A stretch of 64,000 nt of DNA from Betaproteobacteria bacterium (GCA_016717855.1 JADKEV010000008.1:62001-126000), one strand, 5' to 3'. Positions 1-9,301 are shown, counted from the stretch's first letter. Numbers and translations are program-made. The notes: a model not told the origin generated them from the letters alone.

Positions 1-688
1 TATCGAGCCACGCGCCCGGATCGAAGCGCGGCTGGATGATGACGCGCGCCCCGGCGTGCAGCGCGGGGATCGTCTGTATGCACATCCCGCCGACGTGAAA
101 GAGCGGCAGCGGCGAAAGCACCGTGTCGTCCGCGGTGAAATCGTGCATCGCCTGGCTGGCCAGCGTGTTCCAGGACAAGCCGGCGTGGGTGTGCACCGCG
201 CCCTTCGAAGTTCCGGTAGTTCCCGAGGTGTAGACCAGCAGCGCCGGCGTTTGCGGATCGCATTCAATCGGGCCGAAGGCCGGGCGTGCCGCAACGGGCA
301 CGCCGGCCAGCGCGGCGCGCTCGCGCAGGGGAACGTCCAGCCCGGCGGCCAGCGCAGTGCAATGCTCGTCGACGATGAGCTGCGAGATCCCGGCGTGGCC
401 GGCGATCGCCCGCAACTCGGGCCCCGCAAGGCGATAGTTGAGCGGCACCAGCAGCGCCCCCAGCCGCATCAGCGCGGCGAGCGCAACCAGTTGATCGCCG
501 TGGTTGAGCCCGAGGTAGCCGATCCGGTCGCCAGCGGCCACGTTCCAGTCGCTGGCCAGCCGCGCGGTTGCCCGCCCAACCTGCGCCCACAGTTCGCCGT
601 ACGTCGTGTCGACGCCGGCGCAGGAAATGGCCACGCGGCCGGGCGTCGCCGCGGCCCAATGCGCCAGCCGCTCCGGAAGTGTATTCAT
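1..688 (-). CDS. Acyl-CoA synthetase / AMP-dependent ligase, N-terminal part, cut by window edge
   Basis: This gene activates a carboxylic acid to an acyl-AMP and then to an acyl-CoA. It reads open from an ATG at 688 to the window edge, giving 229 residues with no stop. The ATP-binding signature of the ANL superfamily is clear (VYTSGTTGTSKGAVHTH, about residues 152-168), as is the downstream PLFHVGGM segment. The catalytic C-terminal domain lies outside the window. The substrate cannot be read from this part. The neighbouring acyl-CoA dehydrogenase suggests fatty, dicarboxylic or aromatic acid catabolism, which is inference. The family call is firm. Confidence 0.93.
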   Translation of the reverse strand, partial: MNTLPERLAHWAAATPGRVAISCAGVDTTYGELWAQVGRATARLASDWNVAAGDRIGYLGLNHGDQLVALAALMRLGALLVPLNYRLAGPELRAIAGHAGISQLIVDEHCTALAAGLDVPLRERAALAGVPVAARPAFGPIECDPQTPALLVYTSGTTGTSKGAVHTHAGLSWNTLASQAMHDFTADDTVLSPLPLFHVGGMCIQTIPALHAGARVIIQPRFDPGAWLD

Positions 689-719
689 GAGCCAGACCCA
701 CGCGATCGCCCTCCGGATG

Positions 720-906
720 GCGCCCCCCCCCCAGCCCTCCCCCCGCCGCGGGGGGGGGGGGGGCGGCGCCCCGGGCCCGGGGGGGGGGGGGGGGGGAGCC
801 CCCCACCCCCCCCCGGCCCCGGCCGGGGGGGGGGGGGGGGCCCCCCCCCCCCCCCGCCCCCCCCGGGCCCCCCGGGGGAGGCAGGGGGGGGGGGGGGGGG
901 GGGGGG
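720..906. other. G/C homopolymer block of low sequence quality
   Basis: Almost every base is G or C, in runs of up to about 20, with no coding signal in any frame. The block starts just upstream of the acyl-CoA synthetase start and runs into an intact repeat end (AAGCGATACCCATC) at 908-921. The flanking organisation matches other intergenic repeats in this window, so the true sequence is probably one or two palindromic repeats whose bases were miscalled. Long ORFs through it are meaningless. Confidence 0.75.
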
Positions 907-907
907 A

Positions 908-921
908 AGCGATACCCATCA
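908..921. repeat. Right half of the dispersed palindromic repeat
   Basis: AAGCGATACCCATC is identical to the 3-prime half of the repeat at 33848-33878. The left half is replaced by the G-run. It overlaps the last codons of the gcr-like gene. Confidence 0.6.
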
Positions 922-2954
922 CACCGGATCCGGCCAGAACAACCGCCGCGGCTGCCGGAACACGATCTGGCGCAGGCGCCGATAGATCACGTGCTTCTCC
1001 ACGCGCTGCACGTTGCGCGCGCGGAGCGCGACCTGCAGCGCGAGACCGAAGCTCACCCCCAGGTTCAGCATGCCGATGCCGGCGATGCCCAGCACCGCGT
1101 ACCAGAACGCTTGGGTGGCGAGCACGCCGGCACCCAGAGCGGCGACCGCGGCGGTGATCGAGCCGGTCGAGAGCGTCACGTGGCGAACGTCGAACGGAAT
1201 CCCGAATGAGTCCGCGTAAGCCGGCAGCAGCGCCAGCATCAGGCCGAGCGCGACGTTGCCGGCAAAGCCCGCGATGTGATGCTGCAGGAAGTTCACCACG
1301 GCCTTCAGCCGCCGCGCCCCGAGCACGATCAGCCAACGCCGGTTGGTCAGCATGTTCTCTCCGATCTGGCGCGAGGCGAACCAGTTGTCGGCCCAGCCCG
1401 CGGCCAGCGACGACAGCCAAAGCAGCACGCCGGTGAATGCCGCATAGATCAGCGTCGGCCCGAGCACCGACAGCGACTCGATGGTCGCCTCGGCCTTTTT
1501 CGCATCCAGCTGGTGGCCGCCGGTCGCCGCCGTCCAAGCCAGGTCGATCAGCAACACGGCGGGCACGACCAGCAGCAGGTTGCCGGCGATCGCCGCGAAC
1601 TGCGAGCGGATCAGGCAGACGATCTCCTCGACCAGCTCGTCGATGCGCTCCGGCGAGGAGAGGTCGTTCATGCTCGCCGCGAGCACCGTCGCCGTCGCCG
1701 CCGGCTGCTTGGTCGCCAGCGTCGCGCCGACGAACTGCATCAGCACGAAGCTGCCTGCGTAGTTGCAGCTCGCCAGCAGCCCTTCGGCCAGCCGCGGCAG
1801 GTGCAGCGCCCCGATCGCGAACTTGAGCGTGGTCGTGATCGCGGTCAGCATGCCCCCAAACGCGGCGCTCCGGAACATGTGCAGGAAAGCCGCGCGATCG
1901 CGCGCGATGTAGTGCTCGCCGGTTTCGGCATTCCTCTCGACCAGTTTCTTCGCCAGCAGCGCCGTGGTCTGCCGGAAAAACCCGGCGACGCTGCGCGCTT
2001 CTTCCTGGCCGCGCACGAGTCCGCTCACCAGCTCCAGCGCGAGCCTGCCGTCCCGCTGCCGCGCACCAGCAATTCGACCAGCTGCTCGATCCGCTCGGTC
2101 TGCAGCTTCAGGCACGTGAGCTGGAACACGACGTGCGTATTCACGCCATACCGGTCCAGGTGGGCGTATGCGTCGTTGACCGCCGACCGGCAGTCGTCCA
2201 GCCGGCCGCGAAGGAGATTCAGCCGCAGCACCAGCTCCTCCCGGTCGCCGGCCGCGCACGCGTCGAGCACGCGCCCCAGGCTCATTTCCAGCGGCAGGAA
2301 CGGCAGGTCGCGAAACGCGCGGTCGATGCGCAGGCGCACCGGCGTCGCCAGGCCCGTCGCCCGCACCTGCGCGATGAGGAAGCGCAGGCTGTCTTCGCAC
2401 GATGCGGCGAACCACGCGCCGAAGCCGTCCTCGCCCGCGCTCGACAACAAGGCATGCAGGCCTGCCAGCGTTTCGGCATCCAGCGCCGCGAGCCAGGCCG
2501 CATCCTCGCGGTCGGGAAAGAGCTGCCCGAAAAGGGTCAGCAGCGAACGGCTAGCCGTCCCCGACGGCAGCCAGCGCCGCAGCAGCCGTTCCTTCAACTC
2601 CCCCCACAGGCTGTCGCGGTGCGGCAGGCCGCCCTCGGCCAGCAAGTCAACCGCGTCGCAATCGCGCAGGACCGCGCCCAACAGCTTGAGGAGCTCCGCC
2701 GCCGACTCCGGCATGCGCTGCAGCCGCTGGACCAGGAAGCGCACGCGCACCGCGCGCTTGGCCGCCCGCGCAGCGGGATCGAACTCGAGCAACCCGGCGC
2801 CGCCGCGGATCCAGACGAACAGCTCGATCAGCCACGCCTTCTTCTCGTCCGGCGTCGTTGCCCGTCCGATCGAAGCGAGCAGCGCGTCGAGCTGGTGCTG
2901 CGTGTAGACCGAACCGCGCCAGCGGCCGAACCAGCCACGCGCCGCGCTGCTCAT
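919..2954 (-). CDS. Gcr-type site-specific recombinase family protein, frame broken by one indel
   Basis: The gene is a homologue of the large multi-spanning protein annotated as site-specific recombinase (Neisseria Gcr). Its biochemical role is poorly established. The ATG at 2954 opens a soluble helical N-terminal part of about 300 residues, ending in KLQTERIEQLVELLVRG. A second frame carries ALELVSGLVRGQEEARSVAG and then a C-terminal half with at least five hydrophobic segments, ending at 919. The two join near 2030-2065 with a single-base shift, giving about 678 residues, the usual family length. Because both halves are well preserved and abut, a sequencing indel or a very recent mutation is more likely than long decay. 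The gene sits 13 bases downstream of the acyl-CoA dehydrogenase on the same strand. Confidence 0.8.
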
Positions 2955-2967
2955 GCCCCAGCCCTGT

Positions 2968-4203
2968 TCAAGCGTCGGCCTCGCCGGACTCGTACAAGGC
3001 TTCGCGCCCCAGGCGGTCCAGGCACAACTCGGCGGTCCACGGCAGCATCAGCGCGCCGCACCGGCTGTCGCGGTACAGCCGCTCCAGCGGCAGCGACTTG
3101 AGCATCGCCTGCCCGCCGCAGGTGCGGATCGCCAGCCGGCACAAGTCGTTGGCGTTTTCCATCACCGTGTACTGCGCCGCGTAGACGCGCAGCCGCGCTT
3201 CCTTGCCCGGGTCGACGCGCGCATCGGCGATCGCGCGCAGGAACAGCGCCCGCGTCTGCTCGAGCTTGATGTGCATTTCCGCGACCGCGATCTGCTTGGT
3301 CGGATACATCCGGCGCTTGACCGGCGGCGTGCCGGGCACTTCGCCGCGCAGGTACGAAACCGTGAAGTCGTACGCGGCCTGCGCGATGCCCATGTACGTC
3401 GGCGCGAGCGTGAAGAACATGTGCGGCCAGCGCGCCGCGGCCTGGTAGTAGACGCCGCGCGGCATCAGCTGCGCGTCGTCTTCGACGAACACATCGTGCA
3501 TCAACAGCGTCCGCGACACGGTGCCGCGCATGCCCAGCGGGTCCCAGTCGCCGACGATGGAGAAGCCGGGCGCCTGGCCCGGCACGGCGATGTACAGCGT
3601 GTCGCGCACGCTCGCCTCCGTTTTGTCCTCGGTGCAGAGCACGCCATAGTAGTCGGCGGCGCCGGCGAGTGAGGCGAAGATCTTCTTGCCGTTGATCAGC
3701 CAGCCGCTGTCGACCTTTTTCGCCGTCGTCCCGAACGGCGCCTTGCCCGCCGCCGCCGCGCTGCCTTCGGAGAACGGCTGCGCATACAGCGCGCCGCCGT
3801 CGACGATGCGCGCGAAGTGCACGCGCCGGTTGGCCTCGTGCTGCGCGCGCTGCTCCGGCGTCATCTCCAAGTCGTCGGCCAGCGGCCCGCTCCACAGGGT
3901 CGAGCACACATGCATGTTGAAGGTCAGCGCCGTCGCGCCGCAGTGCCGGCCCATCTCCGCCGCGAGCAGCGCGTAGGTCGCGTAGTCGGCGCCCCTGCCG
4001 CCGTACGCCGCCGGCACGCACACTCCCAGCAGGCCGGCCGCGCGCAGGTCGTCGTAGTTCTCGAACGGAAACGCCGCGTCGCGATCGCATTGCGCCGCGC
4101 GCGGCGCGAAGCGCTCGCGCCCCAGCGCACGCACTTGCCCCAGCAGATCGCGCTGCAAAGGGGTCAGCGGATAGTGCTCGCCGCAGATGGAGTATTCGGG
4201 CAT
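2968..4203 (-). CDS. Acyl-CoA dehydrogenase
   Basis: This is a flavoprotein that introduces an alpha-beta double bond into an acyl-CoA and passes electrons to ETF. It has 411 residues with the usual three-part layout. The N-terminal helical domain includes GLLGVCVPAAYGGRGADY. The beta domain has GWLINGKKIFAS and DPLGMRGTVSRTLLMHDVFV. The C-terminal helical domain has the ending IRTCGGQAMLKSLPLERLYRD. The start ATG at 4203 is preceded by repeat-containing intergenic DNA. Substrate chain type is not visible. Next to an acyl-CoA synthetase and a hydrolase on the same strand, it most likely belongs to a degradation pathway. Confidence 0.93.
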   Translation of the reverse strand: MPEYSICGEHYPLTPLQRDLLGQVRALGRERFAPRAAQCDRDAAFPFENYDDLRAAGLLGVCVPAAYGGRGADYATYALLAAEMGRHCGATALTFNMHVCSTLWSGPLADDLEMTPEQRAQHEANRRVHFARIVDGGALYAQPFSEGSAAAAGKAPFGTTAKKVDSGWLINGKKIFASLAGAADYYGVLCTEDKTEASVRDTLYIAVPGQAPGFSIVGDWDPLGMRGTVSRTLLMHDVFVEDDAQLMPRGVYYQAAARWPHMFFTLAPTYMGIAQAAYDFTVSYLRGEVPGTPPVKRRMYPTKQIAVAEMHIKLEQTRALFLRAIADARVDPGKEARLRVYAAQYTVMENANDLCRLAIRTCGGQAMLKSLPLERLYRDSRCGALMLPWTAELCLDRLGREALYESGEADA

Positions 4204-4212
4204 GGGATGCAG

Positions 4213-4233
4213 TTTGGGGTCAGAGTCAGGATT
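4213..4233. repeat. Short dispersed motif TTGGGGTCAGAGTCAGGATT
   Basis: This motif lies between the start of the acyl-CoA dehydrogenase and a palindromic repeat pair. A related inverted form (ACTTTGACCCCGATTTGACA) is seen near 46900. Motifs of this GGGGTCAGA type often flank REP-like mobile remnants in proteobacteria. Function unknown. Confidence 0.35.
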
Positions 4234-4256
4234 GATCGTAGGTTATAGGGTGGTCC

Positions 4257-4366
4257 GTAGGATGGGTGGAGCGCAGCGATACCCATCTGTCCGTTCCGGA
4301 ACACTCGGCCGTGCGTCGAGATCTTCGAATTTCATGATGGGTATCGCTACGCTCCACCTATCCTAC
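4257..4366. repeat. Inverted pair of the dispersed palindromic repeat
   Basis: One copy at 4257-4287 (GTAGGATGGGTGGAGC, then GCAGCGATACCCATC) faces an inverted copy at 4336-4366 (GATGGGTATCGCTACG, then CTCCACCTATCCTAC). The two could fold into a long hairpin around about 48 bases. The pair lies between the hydrolase stop and the acyl-CoA dehydrogenase start, like a BIME or small MITE. Confidence 0.85.
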
Positions 4367-4386
4367 GGGACTCATCACTTGCGAGA

Positions 4387-5196
4387 TCACGACCCGAAAC
4401 GCCGCTCAAGAAATTCCAGCACCGTCGCCCCGAACGCCGACGGCTGCTCCAGATTCGCGAGATGCCCGCATCCCGGCAGGACTTCGAACTCGGCGCCCGC
4501 GATCCGGCCGGCCATCTTCTCCATCACCGGCGGGGGCGCCTGGCTGTCGCCGGCGGCCGCGAGGACCAGCGTGGGCACGGCGATAGCCGGGAGCACTTCG
4601 CGGCGATCGAAGGTGACCAGGCAGCGCAGCGCCAGGCGGTACGTCTCTTCGGGTACCGCGCCCATGATGGCCATTGCCCGCTCGCGTGCCGCCGCAGGCG
4701 CCGCCTCCGCCATCATCCGCGGCACCTGCCGCGCGGCCATCCCCGGCATTCCCAGTCCCGCGTCCAGCGGCGCCAGCCGCTCGCCGATGAACTGCCGCTG
4801 CCAGTCGCCGTCGGCGCGGCCGAAGGCGGGACTGGTGCAGGCGAGGATCAGGCCGGCGCAACGCCCGGGCGCCTGCGCGAACGCTTCAAGCGCGACCATG
4901 CCGCCCATGCTGTGTCCCAGCAGGATGGCGCGCGGAATCGCCAGCGCATCGAGCAGGCGGAGCAGGCTCGCCCCGAGTCCGGCGAACGTGTAGTCGCCGG
5001 AAGGCAGCGCGCTCTCGCCATATCCCGGCATGTCCCACGCCAGCGCGCGCCAGCCATGCGTGGCGAGCAGATCGAGTTGCGGCGCCCACTGCGCCTTGCC
5101 CCCGCCGATCCCGTGCAGCATGACCACCGGCGGCCGCGCCGCATGGCCGGAAGCGGCATCCGCGCCGATCCAGGCGGGCACCGGACCCGCGGTCAA
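4387..5196 (-). CDS. Alpha/beta-fold hydrolase
   Basis: This is a soluble serine hydrolase of 269 residues. It shows the oxyanion region VVMLHGIGGGKAQW near the N-terminus, the nucleophile elbow GHSMGG, an acid-bearing strand VPTLVLAAAGDSQAPP and the catalytic His region GCGHLANLEQP near the end. I take the TTG at 5196 as the start because AAGGAGA lies six bases upstream and the codon overlaps the TGA of the preceding gene, the mark of translational coupling. An in-frame ATG at 5259 would overlap that gene by 67 bases. Enol-lactonase-like or deformylase-like roles both fit the context. The substrate is not determined. Confidence 0.88.
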   Translation of the reverse strand: MTAGPVPAWIGADAASGHAARPPVVMLHGIGGGKAQWAPQLDLLATHGWRALAWDMPGYGESALPSGDYTFAGLGASLLRLLDALAIPRAILLGHSMGGMVALEAFAQAPGRCAGLILACTSPAFGRADGDWQRQFIGERLAPLDAGLGMPGMAARQVPRMMAEAAPAAARERAMAIMGAVPEETYRLALRCLVTFDRREVLPAIAVPTLVLAAAGDSQAPPPVMEKMAGRIAGAEFEVLPGCGHLANLEQPSAFGATVLEFLERRFGS

Positions 5197-6239
5197 GCAA
5201 GGTCTCCTTGCAGGACGCCGTCCCTCACGACGACGCGGCCGTCGAGGGCGACCGTGCACGCCCGCAGCGGCAGGTCGAAGTGCCCGAGCGTGTGCCGGCC
5301 CGCGACTTCGTTCGCGCCCGTCGAATACAGGAAGTTCCCGGCGAACGCCCGCAACTCGGTGCCGTTGCAGTCGCGCTTGTCGTAGAACGCGAGCGCATCC
5401 CAGCGCGCGAGCGGATTCATCCCCCAGCCCACGTGCGACACCGCATAGGCTTCGCGGTCGCCCCAGCTTTCCAGGTAGCCGCGCATGAGTTCGGCATCGA
5501 CGCCGGCGCCGTCGATCGCGGTCACGAAGTCATCGGCGATCGTCAGCCGCACCGTGTCGCGCAGGTATTGCTTGAAGGTCAGGTTGACGTCGCCGGGTTG
5601 CATGACGAGGACGCCCCTGACGCTGCCCTTGGCCGGAAACGCCAGGCACAGTCCGCCGGGCCAGTGCGTGATCGTCCCCGGCTTCGTGGTAGTGCCCCAG
5701 CCGCCGCCGACGCGCGCGCCCTGCAACGAGATCGCCAGATCGGTCCCCACCGCCGAAGTCACGCGCATCGACTGCGCCGCTTTCAGCAGCCGCATCCCGG
5801 CGCGCACCTTGGGTTCCAGCGCCGGGTCGGGCTTGGTGCGCTCGAGAATTTCCGGGTGCTCGTTCGACACCATCAGCACCCGCACGCCGGCGCCGAGAAT
5901 CTCGGGCAACTCGACCGCATGCAGCAGTCCTTCGACTGTCAGGTCGACGACAAATGGCGAGGCTTTGAGCGCTGCCAAAACGGGGACCAGGCGTTGCAGC
6001 GCGTCGGACGCGCCGGTCGAGCGCACCGGAACCAGCGTCGCCAGCGGCGGCGTCGGCACGATCAGGCGAAAAGGCCGCGCGCCTATCCGCTGCGCCGCCA
6101 GATCGGCCAGTTCGACCAGCACCGGCCGCGACTGGGATTCAGCCAGGATCGCGACGGCGTCGCCCGCCTGCACCGCGCACTGGCGGAAGACATCGGCGAA
6201 CAGGTCGATCCATTTCGCTTCGATGCGTTCGATCAACAT
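5193..6239 (-). CDS. NicX-like (2,5-dihydroxypyridine 5,6-dioxygenase family) protein
   Basis: This 348-residue protein matches the NicX family, whose known member (350 residues) cleaves the ring of 2,5-dihydroxypyridine using Fe(II). The family C-terminus is recognisable: AVSHVGWGMNPLARWDAL, AFAGNFLYSTGANEVAG and GHFDLPLRA. The His of SHVGWG (about 269) and the His and Asp of GHFD (about 320 and 322) sit where NicX has its iron ligands His265, His318 and Asp320. The family also includes proteins annotated as M29-like peptidases, so activity on a pyridine is inference. The ATG at 6239 gives the family length. A GTG at 6281 is possible. It is coupled to the downstream hydrolase. Confidence 0.78.
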   Translation of the reverse strand: MLIERIEAKWIDLFADVFRQCAVQAGDAVAILAESQSRPVLVELADLAAQRIGARPFRLIVPTPPLATLVPVRSTGASDALQRLVPVLAALKASPFVVDLTVEGLLHAVELPEILGAGVRVLMVSNEHPEILERTKPDPALEPKVRAGMRLLKAAQSMRVTSAVGTDLAISLQGARVGGGWGTTTKPGTITHWPGGLCLAFPAKGSVRGVLVMQPGDVNLTFKQYLRDTVRLTIADDFVTAIDGAGVDAELMRGYLESWGDREAYAVSHVGWGMNPLARWDALAFYDKRDCNGTELRAFAGNFLYSTGANEVAGRHTLGHFDLPLRACTVALDGRVVVRDGVLQGDLA

Positions 6240-6291
6240 GGGGGCGATGCAGGACGATGGGACGGGCGTCAAACCTACCACAAATCGCTGG

Positions 6292-6345
6292 GGGGACAGA
6301 CCACGTTTAACCGTCGCAATCGACGGTTAAACGTGGTCTGTCCCC
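6292..6345. repeat. Perfect 25-bp inverted repeat with 4-base loop
   Basis: GGGGACAGACCACGTTTAAC and CGTCG (6292-6316) are exactly mirrored at 6321-6345 around CAAT. The element lies between the NicX-like gene and the Mo-hydroxylase large subunit. As RNA it would form a very stable hairpin on either strand and could stop or insulate transcription. GGGGACAGACCACGT-type motifs accompany REP/RAYT elements in many proteobacteria; no transposase is present here. Confidence 0.9.
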
Positions 6346-6352
6346 TATTTGC

Positions 6353-8606
6353 CTATACCTTGAACGGCAGGCTCCGCAACCGCTTGCCCGTGAGCGCGAA
6401 CAGCGCGTTGGCGACTGCGGGGGCGATGGGGGGCGTACCCGGTTCGCCCACGCCGGACGGTGGGGCCGACGACGGGACGATGCACGTCTACCACCGGCGT
6501 GTCGCCGATGCGCAGCGGCGCGTAGTCATGGAAGTTCGACTGCTCGACCACGCCGTCCTTGAACGTGATCGCGCCGGCGAGCGCCGCGGACAGCCCGTAC
6601 ACGATCGCGCTTTCCACCTGCGCGACGATGCCGGTCGGATTGACCGCCGTCCCGCAGTCGATCGCGGCGGTGACCTTGTGCACCCTGACCCTGCCCCCCC
6701 TGCCGCCCTCGACCGAGACTTCGGCGACCTGCGCGCAGACGCTGCCGAACGACTCGTGGACCGCGATGCCGCGCGCGCGCCCTGCCGGCAATGGCTTGCC
6801 CCACCCGGCCTTGTCGGCGGCGAGCGTCAGTGCGGCCGCTTCGCGCGAGCCCGCGGCCTGCATCGCCTTGCGGTACTCCAGCGGATCCTTGCCCGCCGCG
6901 GCGGCGAGCTCATCGAGCATCGTTTCCTTGACGAACGCCGTGTGCGTGTTGCCCACGGAGCGCCACCACAGCACCGGCACGCCCGGCTTGGGGCTGTGCA
7001 GCGAGATGTTGACGTTGGGAATCGCGTAGCCTTCCATCGCGCCTTCGACCGACGTGGAGTCGATGCCGTTCTTGACCATGAACGCTTCGAACGGCGTGCC
7101 GGCGAGTATCGACTGGCCGACGATCACCTGGTTCCAGGCGATGGCCTTGCCGTCCTTGTCCAGACCGGCTTCGACCCGGTGCACGTAGGCCGGTCGGTAG
7201 TAGCCGCCCTTGATATCGTCCTCGCGCGTCCATACCACGCGCACCGCGGGCGGCGTCGCGCCCGCCGCGGTCGCGCGGCGCACCACGCGGGCCACATGGA
7301 CCGCTTCGACGATGTAGTCCGAGTCCGGCACCGCGCGCCGGCCGAAGCCGCCGCCGGCCAGCATCGTGGTGATCTGCACCTGCTCCGGCTTCAGGCCGGC
7401 GACCTTCGCCGCCGCGGTCTGGTCGACGGTCTGGAACTGCGTGCCCGCCCAGATCTTGCACGAGTCGGCGGTGAGCAGGACCGTGCAGTTGAGCGGCTCC
7501 ATCGGCGCGTGCGCGAGAAAGGGCACGTCGTACTCGGCGACGACGGTCTTCGCCGCCGCCTTCATCGCGTTCGGATCGCCCGCCTGCTTCGCCGGCGTGC
7601 CCGGCGTCTTCGCAAGCGCCAGGTACTCGGCTCGGAGCGAGTCGCTGGAGATCTTCGCGCCGGTCGTGTCGTCCCAAATGATCTTCAGTTTGTCGCGCGC
7701 CTGCTTCGCCGACCAGAAACTGGTGGCGATGATCGCGACGCCGCTGGGCACTTCGGCCACGTAGCGCACACCCGGGATGCCCTTCGCGTCCTCGATGTCG
7801 AAGCTCTTGACCTTGGCGCCGAACACCGGCGGCCGCGCGACGAGGGCGGTGAGCATGCCGGGGAACTTGACGTCGAGGCCGAATTTGGCCGACCCGTTGG
7901 TCTTGGCGCGCGCGTCCAGCCGCTTGGTCGACTTCCCGATCAGCTTGAAGTCCTTCGCGTCCTTCAGTTTCACGCCTTCGGGCAGCGGCAGCTTGTTGGC
8001 GGCGTCGGCCACCTGCCCGTAGGCGAGCTTCCTGCCGCTGCTGTGCACGACCTGGCCCATTTCGGCGCGGCATTCGCCGACCGGCACCTTCCACTCATTG
8101 GCGGCGGCCTGCACCAGCATCGTTCGCGCCTGCGCGCCGACCATCCGCAACTGGTCCCATGACGAGGCGACGCTCTGGCTGCCGCCGGTCATCTGGATGC
8201 CGAAGGCGGGGTGGTTGTACACCGCGGCGACCGGCGCATGCTCGGACTTCACCTGCGTCCAGTCGCACTCCAACTCCTCGGCGATCAGCATCGGCAGCGA
8301 AGTCAGGACGCCCTGGCCGAACTCGAGCTTGCTGACCACGATGGTCACCGAGTTGTCCGAGGCGATCCGGATGAACGCGTTCGGCGGGTACACCGGTTTG
8401 GGCACCGCCGCCGGGGCGGGCGCGGCGACGGCCGGCGCGACGGGCATCGGCGGCGCGACCTGCGTCTGCGCCAGCGCGGCGCGATTGGCGCCGGGCAGGT
8501 GGAAGCCGATGACCAGTCCGCCGGTCAGCGCGGTCGACGCGCGCAGGAATTCCCTGCGGGAGAGGCGCGGGGTGGGCACGACCGCCGTCTTGTCGGGCGC
8601 CCTCAT
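6353..8606 (-). CDS. Molybdenum hydroxylase large subunit (xanthine dehydrogenase family, Tat-exported), frameshifted near its 3-prime end
   Basis: This subunit binds the molybdopterin cofactor and oxidises an aldehyde or N-heterocycle with the 2Fe-2S partner upstream. The ATG at 8606 overlaps the partner stop (ATGA). The N-terminus carries a twin-arginine signal SRREFLRAS (residues 16-24) and a Pro/Ala linker. The layout resembles isoquinoline 1-oxidoreductase-type enzymes (FGQGVLTSLPMLIAEELECD, MLAGGGFGRRAVPDSDYIVE, LWWRSVGNTHTAFV). Near 6490 the frame slips. The other frame continues IVPSSAPPSGVGEPGTPPIA, which holds the catalytic Glu motif GVGE, and stops at 6353, about 751 residues in all. 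The uncorrected frame loses that Glu. The intact downstream sequence favours an assembly indel. Confidence 0.85.
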
Positions 8607-9175
8607 GACTTCGCCCCCTTCTTGCTGTCGCCGCCCTTCGCTGGCGCCTTCCTGGGCGCGGGTCTGCCCTTGGACGGCGCAGCCGCAGGCGCGGGTTCCG
8701 GCGCCGGCGGTGCAGGAGGCGGCATCGCGGCCGCGGCGACGTGTATGGCCTTGCGGATCCGGCTGTACGTGCCGCACCGGCAGATGTGTCCCGCCAGCGC
8801 CGTGTCGATGTCGGCGTCGGTGGGCCGTGGCTTCGCCTTCAGCAGCGCCACCGAGGTCATGATCATCCCCGACTGGCAATACCCGCACTGGGGCACATCC
8901 TCGTCGACCCAGGCCTTCTGCACCGGATGATCGCCGGTCTTCGACAAGCCTTCGATGGTGATCACTTCCTTGCCGGTCGCCGCCTCGATCGTGGTGACGC
9001 ACGAACGCGCCGGCTGGCCGTCGATGTGGACGGTGCACGCCCCGCACAGCCCGGTGCCGCAGCCGTACTTGGTGCCGGTCAGGTCGAGATGGTCGCGCAG
9101 CAGCCACAGCAGCGGCGTGTCGACGGGCAGTTCCGCCCGCACTGCCTCGTTGTTGATGATGATGAGGTTCGCCAT
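8603..9175 (-). CDS. (2Fe-2S)-binding subunit of molybdenum hydroxylase
   Basis: This is the small electron-transfer subunit carrying two 2Fe-2S clusters. The plant-type ferredoxin motif CGTGLCGACTVHIDGQPARSC (split here as CGTGLCGAC and C further on) lies in the first half. The second cluster motif CGYCQSGMIM with GHICRCGTYSRIRKAI ends the conserved part at about residue 150. Beyond it there is an unusual tail of about 40 residues rich in Pro, Ala and Lys, not needed for the fold. The ATG at 9175 was chosen because MANLIIINNEAV begins the domain directly. It is cotranscribed with the large subunit through a 4-base overlap. Confidence 0.92.
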   Translation of the reverse strand: MANLIIINNEAVRAELPVDTPLLWLLRDHLDLTGTKYGCGTGLCGACTVHIDGQPARSCVTTIEAATGKEVITIEGLSKTGDHPVQKAWVDEDVPQCGYCQSGMIMTSVALLKAKPRPTDADIDTALAGHICRCGTYSRIRKAIHVAAAAMPPPAPPAPEPAPAAAPSKGRPAPRKAPAKGGDSKKGAKS

Positions 9176-9266
9176 GGAGGATCCCGCAGAGGCAAAGGCG
9201 CGGATGATACGCCGTTCGAATCGCTTTGTAACCGGGCTGGATCCGGAGTTCCGCACGGGCCGCGGG

Positions 9267-9272
9267 TATAAT
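9267..9272 (+). promoter_or_regulatory. Likely -10 box for prfB
   Basis: TATAAT lies 30 bases before the prfB ATG, in the gap between divergent genes. No good -35 is seen at the standard spacing. Confidence 0.5.
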
Positions 9273-9301
9273 TGCGCTTTGCACCGCAGATCGAATCCCC
9301 C

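Noticed and set aside
5208..8162. 984-codon open frame on the plus strand
   Set aside because: It lies antisense to the NicX-like gene and the Mo-hydroxylase large subunit; its protein is Arg/His/Gly-rich with no domain, a high-GC shadow.
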